A DNA stretch of 64,000 nt from Haemaphysalis longicornis. Its lineage: Eukaryota > Arthropoda > Arachnida > Ixodida > Ixodidae. This document shows, one piece after another, positions 53,214 through 64,000 of the stretch. The stretch spans positions 135,001 through 199,000 of the forward strand of contig JABSTR010001160.1 of NCBI GenBank assembly GCA_013339765.2, in the 5' to 3' direction. A program made the position numbers and the translations under genes. The notes beneath the pieces were generated by a model. It was not told the origin of the DNA. It did no database searches and was given only the letters and a program-made list of their open reading frames with translations. How positions within the stretch are numbered: the first letter of the stretch is position 1; every line of letters begins with the position of its first letter.

Positions 53214-54600
53214 TAAAGGGACTCTGAAGTGACTTGTAAACATTGTGGGATTACTTGCGCCAATTGGAGTGTGGAGTCCCTAGGCCATGTTTCGACCACT
53301 CGTAGTGTATTTATGCCACTTGAACTTGCTTTTTACAGGGCAACGCAACACAAGGAAAGCATTTTTTTGTTCAGTGTGGTACTTCCCAATACAAATTGCA
53401 ACGAGTATTAGTAATACGAATCATTTAGTGTGCTGTGGTTCACATCAAATGGTCTACCAAATGTCTGCAACTTGTGCATGTTCTTCTAGCACCGAGTCGA
53501 TGGGGCGTCAACTTGAGGGGTGGACTAGGCTTAGCACATTTCTTCACGCCACACACAGTTTAGCATTCTCCATTTTCCCGCCATTCAAACAACCCAGTTG
53601 TTTGGGCTTTCCTTCAAAATAACGTCAGCAGGTACCTTGATACACTCGTTTCTCTCAGCAATCATTTCATCATCATAATCATCTTTTTCTCCGTGGCTTT
53701 ATCTTGTGGGGGTTTGTGGAGGTATACACTTAGCAGTACAATTTTCACTTGCCCGTTTGTCCTTGAATTATATGTGTGCTGTGGCACGCGTGAATTTTTA
53801 CAGTGATTTATTGTTTTTCTCTGGTATTGTTCTTCTCATTCTTGCCTGCTCAACTTTCCAGATCTTATTATTATAGCCAGCTTGGACATATGTTAGTGGT
53901 TGTTTGGGAAACACCGCGGTCAACAAAAAACGCTTTTCTTTGTTTTGCATTGCCCTGCAAACCTGAAATATCAATTTGAAGTGTTGCCTTTCTCTCTGCA
54001 TCCACCTTACTAATTTCTTATGACGTTTCATGTGACGGTTATTCTAGCAGGCTTGGCTTGGCTGTGCAGCTCGCAGGGTCCTCCGACAGAGTGAGTCGGT
54101 TGGCCGCTGGCGGGTCGTCGCATTTCGTTCGCTCAGTTAAAACCAAGCCACAACACGGTTTTTAAAACCAAGCCACAACAAGGTTTGTGCCCGGAAGAAT
54201 GTGGTTTTAGTTTGTTAGTTTGTAGACTGTGTCATGCTAAATAAAGTGTCTGAAGTCAAATTAGCTCCACACAAGACTTCACTATGGAGCTGCAAGCTGC
54301 ATATGCCTGTGCGACTGGTGCGCTAATAGAAAATATAGGGCCAGTTAAAGGCTGTAGAACAATTAGTGGAGTTAATACAGGTAATTAGGAACTAAAATTG
54401 TAAAGCGTAAAAACAAAGTACGGGAAGCACTTATTGCCAGGGTGAACCAGCACAGCAGCACGACCACAGATTTCGGATCGCTTTTCCTACTAAAGCGACG
54501 CAGTCGCTAGCCAGGAGGTATTATCGCCAAGCGTTATTCAAAAAATACTCATCTCAGCTGCTGGGAATGCTGAAACTAGAAAAATAATGAGCCGATACAA
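53214..54600 (+). mobile_element. TTAA family 1 element fragment in unit 1
   Basis: Starts TTAAAGGGACTCTGAAG and is collinear with 24348-25006, sharing GTAAACATTG, AGGCCATGTTTC, TTTGTTAGTTTGTAGACTGT or close forms, and CGGGAAGCACTT. A block at about 53320-53975 is an extra insertion. The end near 54600 joins a LINE. Confidence 0.65.
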
Positions 54601-54604
54601 TATA

Positions 54605-55540
54605 TACTCAACTGACACTCCTGGAATTACCCGTTTCGCCCTGTATAATAAGCGCCATAATTGTGAAGAGCTCTCCCATATATGTTTCTCTGTATTTGAA
54701 TTCTCTGTATTTGAAAGGCAGCCTTGGGTTAAGCACTCCGGGCCACACTTGGTCTTCAGCACTCCCACATGTCAAACGCACCTCGCAGGCATAGATGGGG
54801 CAAGAACTTTCTGTATTTGCCAGTGTGCAAATCTGAAACATCTTCTTGGTAGCAAAGCTTGTTTATGTGCTTCAGGTACTGCACTCTGCGTGGGCTGAAG
54901 TCCAGGCTTTACACAGCGTATCTGCTACCTTCTTGTGGAGATCTGAATGGGAGCCAATGCGTAAGAATTATTTCTTTTCGTGTTTGGTGGTGTTGGGTTA
55001 ATGCACTTGTTTGTGCACCAACTTGTGTCTCATTCTTTCTTCTACAAGTTAGCGGATCATCCACTTTTACTTAATATACTTCAAAAGTGCATGAATTATT
55101 ATTTACCGTTTCCTTTTGTTTCTATGGGTGAGGTTAACAGGAAGCCACCATGGGGTTTTCTTTTGTGGACACTTTTATATTCCTTAGTACACGTTTTTTA
55201 GTATCAGCTTGGCCTCTCTAGGAAGGCTATTACGAACACTTTAATTGATAATCTGTTTCCTGTACCTGTTTGTCAGAAACCGTACTTGCGGAACCATAAT
55301 GAGCAGTGTCTTAGGTTGGGTCGAGTGTATGTTCGTGCCGCAAAATGCCGAAACGTTTTTAAGCTTCATTCTCTAACGCTTCCAGTTACATTCCTGCATG
55401 GAAAAGTGATGTCGATTTTTTGTTCAGGCAATTGCAGCTTGCGCAATCAACCAGAAAGTACTGACTACTCTTTGTTGTGCCATTTCTGTCGTAGCATGAT
55501 GCGCCGTTTGTCTGGGGCGCTTTGCAACGGACACTTATAA
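54605..55540 (+). pseudogene. LINE ORF2 C-terminal fragment, unit 1
   Basis: Frames read GGVGLMHLFVHQLVSHSFFY (54980-55060), then a break, then LRNHNEQCLRLGRVYVRAAK and LHSLTLPVTFLHGKVMSIFC. The last part carries a Cys/His cluster (CSLRNQPESTDYSLLCHFC) like the terminal knuckle of long LINE ORF2 proteins. It is cut at the duplication junction. The clade is not certain. Confidence 0.65.
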
Positions 55541-55562
55541 AAGGACATTGACATCACTCTGT

Positions 55563-58500
55563 ATTCTTGGACTACAATGGTCATTCCTGCAGTTTCCATT
55601 CTGGTGCTGATACAAACTGCTGGCCCAGATTCTTTTGGCGTGGAGAACAAAGACCGCCCGATTGTTTCATGGATCGCTGGACTGAGGGACTCGGTATATG
55701 CTTCCACCACCACAACCCCTAGACTGGGTTCCAGAAAAAAAATGACACCACCTTCCCACGAGGGAACCCTGAGTTGATCATCTCGGAGGTTCCGAAACGT
55801 TCACGAGATTGGGTATCCAAATAACGGAAAATGACGGACGACGCAGCGTGACTCAACCGAAGCAGCAACTGAAGGAGCGGCGCACGTACCGGGTTTATTA
55901 TGTAGAGCAGATGGAGTGGAGGGGAGGAGATGAGAGAGGAGACGCGCATGCGCGCTTATCGCGCAGCTGCGGTGATGAGTAGCGCGCGCGCTATCGCACA
56001 GCTGGCGTGGAGAGGGGGAGAGGAGCAGCAGCGCACGCACTATCGCACAGCTGGTGGGGAGAGGGGGAGAGGTGCGGACGAACGACGGACGGACGACAGA
56101 GCCGAGAGCAAGATGACGGGCTGATGTTTGCGTGCAGCACTTCCTGCACAGGCCACGGTCTTATGCCCCACAGTCCTTGCTTGATTGAAGTCGTCGTTGG
56201 GACTGTTGCACGAAAAAAAAAAAACAGACCGAGCTTCATGTCTCGCCCTACGGTTTGATGAGTCTCGTGTGTGTGTTTCAGCTCGTTACCCTTGCATGTC
56301 AGGGCATGGAAGATTGGTACCCTAGCTGTTGCCGCACTTCATTCCATTTGACTGTGTAGATTTCCGTCGCACAACTCTCCCGTACCGGGAATATCTAGTC
56401 CATTTGCGATGGAGGACAATACGGAAGCTCGACACGTCTATGGAGTTTCAGTGTGATTCCCCCAGTGACAACAACTGACAGTGAAGGTTGAGTGCTGTTT
56501 TCTAGATATGAGTTAAAATTGGGTAAGGATGGGTCATAATGGAATTGTGTTTTCCCTCCTAGTTTGTAGTTACGCATGTTTCGACGCACAGTATCCTTTT
56601 TGGTGACCAATTTTGTTTGATTGCAGCGAGAAGTATGGGGAGTTTTATGTGACAGCGATGTTATTGGGTACATTCTGGAGATTGGCATTCTGGAGCAAAG
56701 CTGTGTGGCTAGGGTTTTGTGCATTTTTGTTTTGTGTGTGCAAAAACTCAGGTCACAAATGAGATGCGGATTTGTTTTATTCTAGGCAGAAACTTATACG
56801 TACCATTTCCTGGGTATACATTTTGAGTAGATTGGTTATCAGAAGGCACCTTTTCTAGATCAGTACACGATGATGTATATAATGAAGGTTTCTGAAATGT
56901 TCCGCGTGGATGGGTGGATGAAAAATGTTTATTAGAGAGTAAAAAAAGGAATGGGACGCCATGTCTATGTTCGCACTGCCCTCTCTTTGTCGACGTTACA
57001 AGTGCTTGCGTGTGTAGTTTCCGCCGGCCCCTCTGGGCGGTGGTCCTGTTGTCAAGAGAAGTTGCGATCAGCATTCCAAATTTCACATTTCATGTGACGC
57101 CTTAAAGGGACTCTGAAGTGACTTGTAAACATTGTGGGATTACTTGCGCCAATTGGAGTGTGGAGTCCCTAGGCCATGTTTCGACCACTCGTAGTGTATT
57201 TACGCCACTTGAACTTGCTTTTTACAGGGCAACGCAACACAAAGGAAAGCATTTTTTGTTCAGTGTGGTACTTCCCAATACAAATTGCAACGAGTATTTA
57301 GTAATACGAATCATTTAGTGTGCTGTGGTTCACATCAAATGGTCTACCAAATGTCTGCAACTTGTGCATGTTCTTCTAGCACCGAGTCGATGGGGCGTCA
57401 ACTTGAGGGGTGGACTAGGCTTAGCACATTTCTTCACGCCACAACAGTTTAGCATTTCTCATTTTCCGCCATTCAAACAACCCAGTTGTTTGGGCTTTCC
57501 TTCAAAATAACGTCAGCAGTGTTTCACCTATGATAACTTCGTTCTCTCAGCATCATTTTCATCATCATAATCATCTTTTTCTCCGTGGCTTTATCTGTGG
57601 GGGTTTGTGTAGGTATACACTTAGCAGTACAATTTTCACTTGCCCGTTTGTCCTTGAATTATATGTGTGCTGTGGCACGCGTGAATTTTTACAGTGATTT
57701 ATTGTTTTTCTCTGGTATTGTTCTTCTCATTCTTGCCTGCTCAACTTTCCAGATCTTATTATTATAGCCAGCTTGGACATATGTTAGTGGTTGTTTGGGA
57801 AACACCGCGGTCAACAAAAAACGCTTTTCTTTGTTTTGCATTGCCCTGCAAACCTGAAATATCAATTTGAAGTGTTGTCTTTCTCTCTGCATCTACCTTA
57901 CTAATTTCTTATGACGTTTCATGTGACGGTTATTCTAGCAGGCTTGGTTTGGCTGTGCAGCTCGCGGATCCTCCGACGGAGTGAGTTGGTTGGCCGCTGG
58001 CGGGTCGTCGCATTTCGTTCGCTCAGTTAAAACCAAGCCGCAACACGGTTTTTAAAACCAAGCCGCAACAAGGTTTGTGCCCGGAAGAATGTGGTTTTAG
58101 TTTGTTAGTTTGTAGACTGTATCATGCTAAATAAAGTGTCTGAAGTCAAATTAGCTCCACACAAGACTTCGCTATGGAGCTGCAAGCTGCATATGCCTGT
58201 GCGACTGGTGCGCTAATAGAAAATATAGGGCCAGTTAAAGGCTGTAGAACAATTAGTGGAGTTAATACAGGTAATTAGGAACTAAAATAACTTGAAACTT
58301 TTATTGTAAAGCGTAAAAACAAAGTACGGGAAGCACTTATTGCCAGGGTGAACCAGCACAGCAGCACGACCACAGATTTCGGATCGCTTTTCCTACTAAA
58401 GCGACGCAGTCGCTAGCCAGGAGGTATTAGAGCCAAGTGTTATTCAAAAAATACTCATCTCAGCTGCTGGGAATGCTGAAACTAGAAAAATAATGAGCCG

Positions 58501-59469
58501 ATACAATATATACTCAACTGACACTCCTGGAATTACCCGTTTCGCCCTGTATAATAAGCGCCATAATTGTGAAGAGCTCTCCCATATATGTTTCTCTGTA
58601 TTTGAATTCTCTGTATTTGAAAGGCAGCCTTGGGTTAAGCACTCCGGGCCACACTTGGTCTTCAGCACTCCCACATGTCAAACGCACCTCGCAGGCATAG
58701 ATGGGGCAAGAACTTTCTGCGTTTGCCAGTGTGCAAATCTGAAACATCTTCTTGGTAGCAAAGCTTGTTTATGTGCTTCAGGTACTGCACTCTGCGTGGG
58801 CTGAAGTCCAGGCTTTACACAGCGTATCTGCTACCTTCTTGTGGAGATCTGAATGGGAGCCAATGCGTAAGAATTATTTCTTTTCGTGTTTGGTGGTGTT
58901 GGGTTAATGCACTTGTTTGTGCACCAACTTGTGTCTCATTCTTTCTTCTACAAGTTAGCGGATCATCCACTTTTACTTAATATACTTCAAAAGTGCATGA
59001 ATTATTATTTACCGTTTCCTTTTGTTTCTATGGGTGAGGTTAACAGGAAGCCACCATGGGGTTTTCTTTTGTGGACACTTTTATATTCCTTAGTACACGT
59101 TTTTTAGTATCAGCTTGGCCTCTCTAGGAAGGCTATTATGAACACTTTAATTGATAATCTGTTTCCTGTACCTGTTTGTCAGAAACCGTACTTGCGGAAC
59201 CATAATGAGCAGTGTCTTAGGTTGGGTCGAGTGTATGTTCGTGCCGCAAAATGCCGAAACGTTTTTAAGCTTCATTCTCTAACGCTTCCAGTTACATTCC
59301 TGCATGGAAAAGTGATGTCGATTTTTTGTTCAGGCAATTGCAGCTTGCGCAATCAACCAGAAAGTACTGACTACTCTTTGTTGTGCCATTTCTGTCGTAG
59401 CATGATGCGCCGTTTGTCTGGGGCGCTTTGCAACGGACACTTATAAAAGGACATTGACATCACTCTGTA
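55563..59469. repeat. Tandem duplication, unit 2 (3.9 kb)
   Basis: Second copy of the unit, beginning at 55563 directly after unit 1. It continues without a break into the rest of the LINE after 59469, so this copy retains the original right flank. Confidence 0.92.
57102..58496 (+). mobile_element. TTAA family 1 element fragment in unit 2
   Basis: The copy of 53214-54600 in the second unit, with small indels. Its continuation, beyond the inserted LINE, is probably 59822-60745. Confidence 0.65.
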
Positions 59470-59740
59470 CACAATTCACTTCTTGCCTTTTGAAGATGTT
59501 AATCGGGTTAGCTATGACATTATTGCTGTGCTAAGATTGTTTAGCTTGTGGAAGTGCCGCTTCATTGATCGACACGCGGAAACCCCTATGCCAACCAAGT
59601 GCATTCTTCGGGAACAGGCAGCGTTGGTGCGGAGTGTTTATGCGGCTAAGTGTGCACCACTGGAGTGGCTGTATCTTTCCAATGCTTGCATCTACTTGCA
59701 TGAGTTCCGAAATGGTGCCAAATTTTTGTTACACTGATAT
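58510..59740 (+). pseudogene. LINE ORF2 C-terminal fragment reaching its stop
   Basis: As in unit 1, but here coding continues past the duplication end. 59483-59737 reads PFEDVNRVSYDIIAVLRLFS, LWKCRFIDRHAE and LREQAALVRSVYAAK, then stops. This is the far C-terminus of a long LINE ORF2. A short 3' region ends in an A-rich tract near 59815, where the host element resumes with ATGGCCGAGTGGTCT. Confidence 0.65.
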
Positions 59741-59821
59741 GCTTACTGTTCGCTGTGTGTTAGTTTTTATATTGCGTGTTAATTGTCATGTCTCAATGTG
59801 ACTACCCGTGCATTAAAGAAA

Positions 59822-60134
59822 AAAATGGCCGAGTGGTCTCAAGCCCTAGGTGTAGTGCGTCACATGGCAAGTCGCACAACAAAGGCGCTCTTAACGTTCC
59901 TCCGGAGCACTGGACTTGACAGTGTATGAACTCTCGGACAAATGACTAGGTATATCACCTGATTGTGTGTGTGCTTTTCGTGTGCGTCTATGTGTTTGAG
60001 CATTCACGTGTAAGTGAGAGTTCTTTTCATATACGTGTTTTCATCACATCTTCACCCCCATTTGGTGTAGCAAGCCGGGTGCCTAGCCTGGCTGACCTCA
60101 CTTGCCCATTAAAGATGTTTTTCTCTCCGATTGC
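59822..60134. other. Segment between LINE end and family 1 continuation
   Basis: Starts with the tRNA-like ATGGCCGAGTGGTCTCAAG. It then contains a GT-rich stretch and a block ending CATTAAAGATG, which may be a further small insertion. Confidence 0.4.
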
Positions 60135-60745
60135 ATGTGTGTTTTAGCTGATTTCTTTTTATTTAGGTAATGTTTTCTACACTGCATTCGCAATTTTGCG
60201 CTGCAACGTTTATTGCTCCACGAGCGAGTTGGCACACTGCGTGCAAACTGACACTGAGAAGTTGGCCAGTTGTCGTTGTTCGTGGCGTTGACATAAGCAC
60301 CGACTGCTTGCTGGCAGAGTGCCAAATCAGCTGACCGTCGGCCTGTTGCGAACACGCCTATTTTAACTCGGGGGACGAGCCAGGCAGGCTCCAAAAGTTG
60401 GTTCATAGCGCCCCGCAGTCGAGCGTCTCTGATTATGCGGAGAACGTTCAGTAACTGCTTACATCTCGACTTGTTAACATTACGTTTCTGAGCGGTGCTG
60501 ACCCATTGCACAGCCGACAACAAGGCAGTAGCATGGTATTCAATTTCTGAACTATCAAGAATGCCCAACCAACGATAACCTCGGATGACAAGAATGTTGT
60601 TGCACGCAATCAAAACCAAAACTCGTTTGAACTTCAATCTTGCACGTCATTAATCACATCGCAAGGCGAATTCGCGTCACTGCTGTTAGTTTTTTTGGCC
60701 GCCACAAATGTCGCATAATATTTTTTTAATGCATAGCCTTCTTTG
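60135..60745 (+). repeat. TTAA family 1 element, right part of second copy
   Basis: Collinear with 34540-35150: GTAATGTTTTCTAC, ATTGCTCCA(C/T)GAGCGAGTT, AATCAGCTGAC and GAGCGTCTC are shared, with considerable divergence. The exact TTAA right end is not recovered. Confidence 0.6.
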
Positions 60746-61740
60746 CCGAGTACCCCCACAACCAGGACCATGTAACGCCGTGTATTTCCACATGAATTCA
60801 AATTTGGCAGGCGTTCCGCCTGTAAGTAATGGCATAAATGGAGATAATGGGGTCAAACAGAACTTTGAAAAACAAAAATAAGAAAAATAGATAAAATGGT
60901 GAAAAGTGGCTAAACAACTGGATTTCCACAAAGATGCAGATTGGCGGAGGTTCCACCTGTGATCGCTATAATAGTGTAGAAATGGATATAATTGGTCGAA
61001 CAGTATTTTCAAAAACGAAAAAATAAAGTTGTTGAATAACGATTTTATTCATTCAAAACCAAAAAATAAGAAAAATAAAAAAAATAGCGAGTGGCAAACC
61101 ATGTAACGCCTTGCATTTCCTCAAAAATGCAGATTTGGTGGAGAGTGAGAGAAAACATTTTATAGAGTACTTCCTTTGGCTGCAAGGCGTGAGCTGAGTG
61201 GCGACGTCAATAGCTCGGGGGACCAGGGCGGTTTGCATGCCTGGGTGCGGGCTACACAGTGCTTGCTCCCACTGCTCCTCGGATGTGATTAAGGGAAAGT
61301 TATTTCGAGGGCAGGCCCATATTATGTGAGGTAGATTGGCCAGAGCGCCGCATAGGGGGCAATCAGGTGTGGGGTTTATTGGCGGGTGAATCAGATTTTG
61401 TGGAAGTTTCACCGGTAATCGTTATAATAGCGTAAACAGAGATAATTGGTCAAACAAAATTTGGCTGCAAAGAACTTGCACTCCAGGCAAGCGGCATAAC
61501 AATTCTACGTATTAGTACACAATTCTCCAAATTTCTGCAGATTTTTGTTCTTTCAGGCTTTAGCCATTAAACGATAAAAAGTGCAAGTTAGTCCAAAATT
61601 GGTTTTGGGTTACGAGCAATAATAAAAACAAGACGCTACTTTCCGCGCCCCATTATACTGTCCTTATATTACTCGTTCATAGATACCCACCTACAGTACT
61701 GTCTTTCATCATGGGGAAATACTTAACCCACGTGTTTCAT
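60746..61740. other. AT-rich stretch with a LINE fragment
   Basis: It contains three rough repeats of a GATAATxGGTCAAACA motif (near 60845, 60970 and 61442) and the LINE fragment listed separately. The remainder is unassigned. Confidence 0.4.
61053..61412 (-). pseudogene. I-type LINE C-terminal fragment
   Basis: The minus-strand frame reads PPINPTPDCPLCGALANLPH and IIWACPRNN, a CPxC...H...C knuckle, then EEQWEQALCSPHPGMQTALV and PRAIDVATQ. This is the tail after RNase H in I-type LINEs. Its 3' end on the plus strand is AT-rich (61020-61085). Confidence 0.7.
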
Positions 61741-63482
61741 TTAAAGGGGCACTGACACAAAATTTTGAAGGCGAGATAACGTCGGAGATAGATCGGTGGG
61801 AACACATATAAATCATCTGCAAAATATCAGCGGCGAATACAGCCTAGAACATATTTAAAATCAATTTTGAAGTGTGCGAAACGCAACCGAGCAGCCAGCA
61901 GAGGACCACGCGCAATTGTAAATAAACAACATCCAAACACGTCACGAGTTTGTGTTTGCCGCTTCCGCACTACCGGCGTTTTACGCGGGCTCGCCGGGCT
62001 CGCCGCTCCAATCGGAGGGCCGGAGGGCGGAGCTTCTGCTCTCGAGAACGAACGACCCGGTCGTTGGCGGCGGAGGCGCCGTGATTTCGTCAGCCTCATC
62101 GGGCAGCTGGCCGCGACCAAGTTCTACAGCGATTCCAGGCACTCTGTTTCTATTACTGTTTATTACCACTGGATGCGAAAACGCGCCGGAGGCACGAAAA
62201 GCTCACTGAGCTAGCCGCACGGTCGCTGTGCAGGCGGCGGCCACGGCCGCGAAGTGGCCCAGGCCGGCTCAGGTAGCTCGAGTGATAGCTTGTTACCGCT
62301 GCACGAAATTGTCCCCAAGTCCCGACCATAGTGGCTTACATGAGAAAGGAGTTAATGATGCGATGGCGGGTTTGCATTAAAATTGTCATCTGCACCGCTT
62401 ACGAGGCGGCACTCGAATATCCGCCGCAGTGCTGAGCACGAACACATCTGTAGGCGGACCTGTAGGCAGACCGGCCGGCTGCTCCAGCGCGCGTCTTGCC
62501 ACCCACCGTCTCGAGCGTCACGCGTCGTTCTTAGCCGCGGTAGCATTTGCACTCGCAGCGCCTGCGTACATCCACGGTCGCTTTTTAATTAAGCGCCTCA
62601 CGAGATCAGTTACGTGGTGGCATTCGCAGAAACTGCCGTCGATGCGGATTCGACAGGTGCTACGGCGGCTCTGCTCTGTGATATCCCTCCGACGGTCACG
62701 TGTCCCATTTAAGGCATCTACAGAGACAGGCAGTAAGACTAATTACCTTTAACAGCCATTTTTCAGAAGCAAATGCAATTTTCAGGACCCTCAATGTACT
62801 ACCATTACACAACCTTTTTCAGCAAAACTGACAATTATTTACCGCGTAGTTAACAACGAAATATCCCTTGGTACCTTAACACAATCTAACCTGCTTAACC
62901 TAAACCCCACGAGATTCTCTGAAAATAACAATCTACTATTAGCCAACGTTAAAACTAACTATGGAAAATTTATGGTGTATTTTATGGGAATTACGTTCTG
63001 GAATCAACTACCTACTAATATCAAAACCTCTACTTCATCTTATTCATTTATAAAACATGTCGAACAAGACCTAGTTACCACACTTTATGATACATCAATG
63101 GCATGAATGCTCCCTAAATAAGTACATATTGCTTATGTTGCTGTTCTATATTGATGATGTAAATATTAGCAGTGTGTTTTGATGATCCTTTGCATTGCAC
63201 AATTCTTTTTGCAGTACATTTATTTAATCGATTTCTTTTTTCTGTCTTATATACTCATGCTGTGTAAGCATGCTTTCAGACTTGAATTTATTCTGATTTA
63301 CTAACGCATTATTTCCACTGCCTGTAAAATTGTACTTTTCATCTGTTTTATATAATTATATAATTATAGGAGGTCTCCCTGATAGTTTTGTAAATTTGGG
63401 ACCTCCTTCTGTATTAAAGGTCGTTGCAATGTTAAAAAAACAAAAACAAGTTGACAAAGTACTCACTCCAGTGTCCCTTTAA
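61741..63482. mobile_element. TTAA-flanked element with a LINE fragment inside
   Basis: The left end TTAAAGGGGCACTGACAC and the right end CCAGTGTCCCTTTAA are imperfect inverted repeats. The left half (61800-62350) has moderately GC-rich sequence. The right half is largely a LINE 3' end. The ends resemble family 1 (AAGGGACACTG). Confidence 0.6.
62763..63455 (+). mobile_element. CR1/Jockey-type LINE 3' fragment
   Basis: The plus-strand frame at 62788-63106 reads LPLHNLFQQKLTIIYRVVNN, then NLNPTRFSENNNLLLANVKT, NYGKFMVYFMGITFWNQLP and TNIKTSTS, ending in TGA. These are the conserved final segment of CR1-like ORF2 (T.YG...F...FWN.LP..I). The 3' end has GGGACCTCCTTCTGTATT and an A-rich tail near 63434-63448. 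It is 5'-truncated. Confidence 0.75.
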
Positions 63483-63613
63483 TGGGAGGCCACGTATAGT
63501 ACGGACCTCAGCCTCTCTGCTCAACCACTTTAACAGAGTGGGAAGGCTGATGAATCTTTTTATTGCATTGCCAATTTCTTGCACATAAAAAGTTCTAGTG
63601 TAAGGTTGAAGCT

Positions 63614-64000
63614 TTAAATGAGCCATGAAGACAAAGTACAAGTTTGGTTTATTAAAAATACGGCTTAGTCCGATAACAATGATACCAATATCATCGCAAT
63701 CTTCGAACAAATAACGGAGATACTAAAGAAAACGTGTGAAGCAGTCGTGACCCCCTAGCCAATTTCCCGCAACTTTTCTATGACTTCATGGAACCTTGTT
63801 TGTGCGATTGGCGGCCGCCTAACTGACCTGTCGCGACGACACATGACTGGACGTCTGTAATGGGGCCTCTAGTGCCATTTAACCGCATCACTTGAAGGCA
63901 AACGTGTAGTTAACACACTGAAAATTGTTTTGTTGTTGGCTCGTATGATGTCATTCTTGCTCATAACACGTCACTGTGGCGCAAAACTTGAAAGTTTTTA
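63614..64000 (-). mobile_element. TTAA family 2 element, truncated by window end
   Basis: Starts TTAAATGAGCCATGAAGACA and runs to the window edge. It is the inverse of 26163-26637, including GATAACAATGATACCAATAT and CGGCCGCCTAACTGACC. Confidence 0.75.

Larger units (their letters stand above)
51675..55562. repeat. Tandem duplication, unit 1 (3.9 kb)
   Basis: Near-identical to 55563-59469. It begins ATTCTTGGACTAC and ends in a LINE coding region at CACTCTGT. The unit contains a GC/GA-rich patch (52010-52200), a TTAA family 1 fragment (53214-54600) and a LINE C-terminus. A 16-bp stretch near 54395 present in unit 2 is missing here. Confidence 0.92.

Overview
The window reads as repeat-rich nuclear DNA of an arthropod, most probably a hard tick. 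That is an inference from the mix of tRNA-derived SINEs ending in AATC repeats, several LINE clades, a K02A2.6-like Ty3/Gypsy gag, a Penelope-like element, pogo-type and hAT-type transposons, and abundant TTAA-flanked repeats. There are no operons, ribosome binding sites, CRISPR arrays or rRNA genes. Nearly every protein-coding stretch is a broken mobile-element gene.

One host gene is likely. Three exons on the plus strand (24134-24306, 39055-39191, 50023-50310) have consensus splice sites and matching phases. They join into a protein of about 185 residues with a possible signal peptide, one membrane segment and a proline-rich tail. Its two introns, about 14.7 and 10.8 kb, hold most of the repeats described here.

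Layout. 0.1-0.6 kb: a small inverted-repeat element. 1-4 kb: a minus-strand Gypsy element with protease and RT deleted. 4-7.6 kb: two head-to-tail copies of one minus-strand LINE. 8-12 kb: a plus-strand I-type LINE with RNase H, split by a hAT-like element with GGCCCG-rich ends. 12.8-13.6 kb: a tRNA-derived repeat and microsatellites. 14-18.9 kb: mostly unassigned. 18.9-23.7 kb: a CR1-type LINE carrying a minus-strand LINE insertion. 24.3-35.3 kb: a TTAA-flanked element broken by a Gypsy element, part of which is duplicated in tandem. 35.3-39.7 kb: further TTAA and pogo-type elements and a SINE. 40.5-45.5 kb: a hAT-like element with a perfect 8-bp target duplication that contains a Penelope-like element and a pogo-type MITE. 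45.6-51.5 kb: TTAA elements, tRNA-like SINEs, two pogo-type elements and the last host exon. 51.7-59.5 kb: a 3.9-kb tandem duplication carrying the 3' end of a LINE. 59.5-64 kb: more LINE tails and TTAA elements.

The most unusual signals are these. (1) A scatter of short, near-perfect fold-back palindromes, with arms of 9-34 bp and tiny loops, several of which look like templated insertions. (2) Repeat families that end at TTAA, with neighbouring elements sharing one TTAA. (3) Two kilobase-scale tandem duplications whose copies differ mostly by small indels, so assembly error must be excluded. (4) Related SINEs directly upstream of two host exons.
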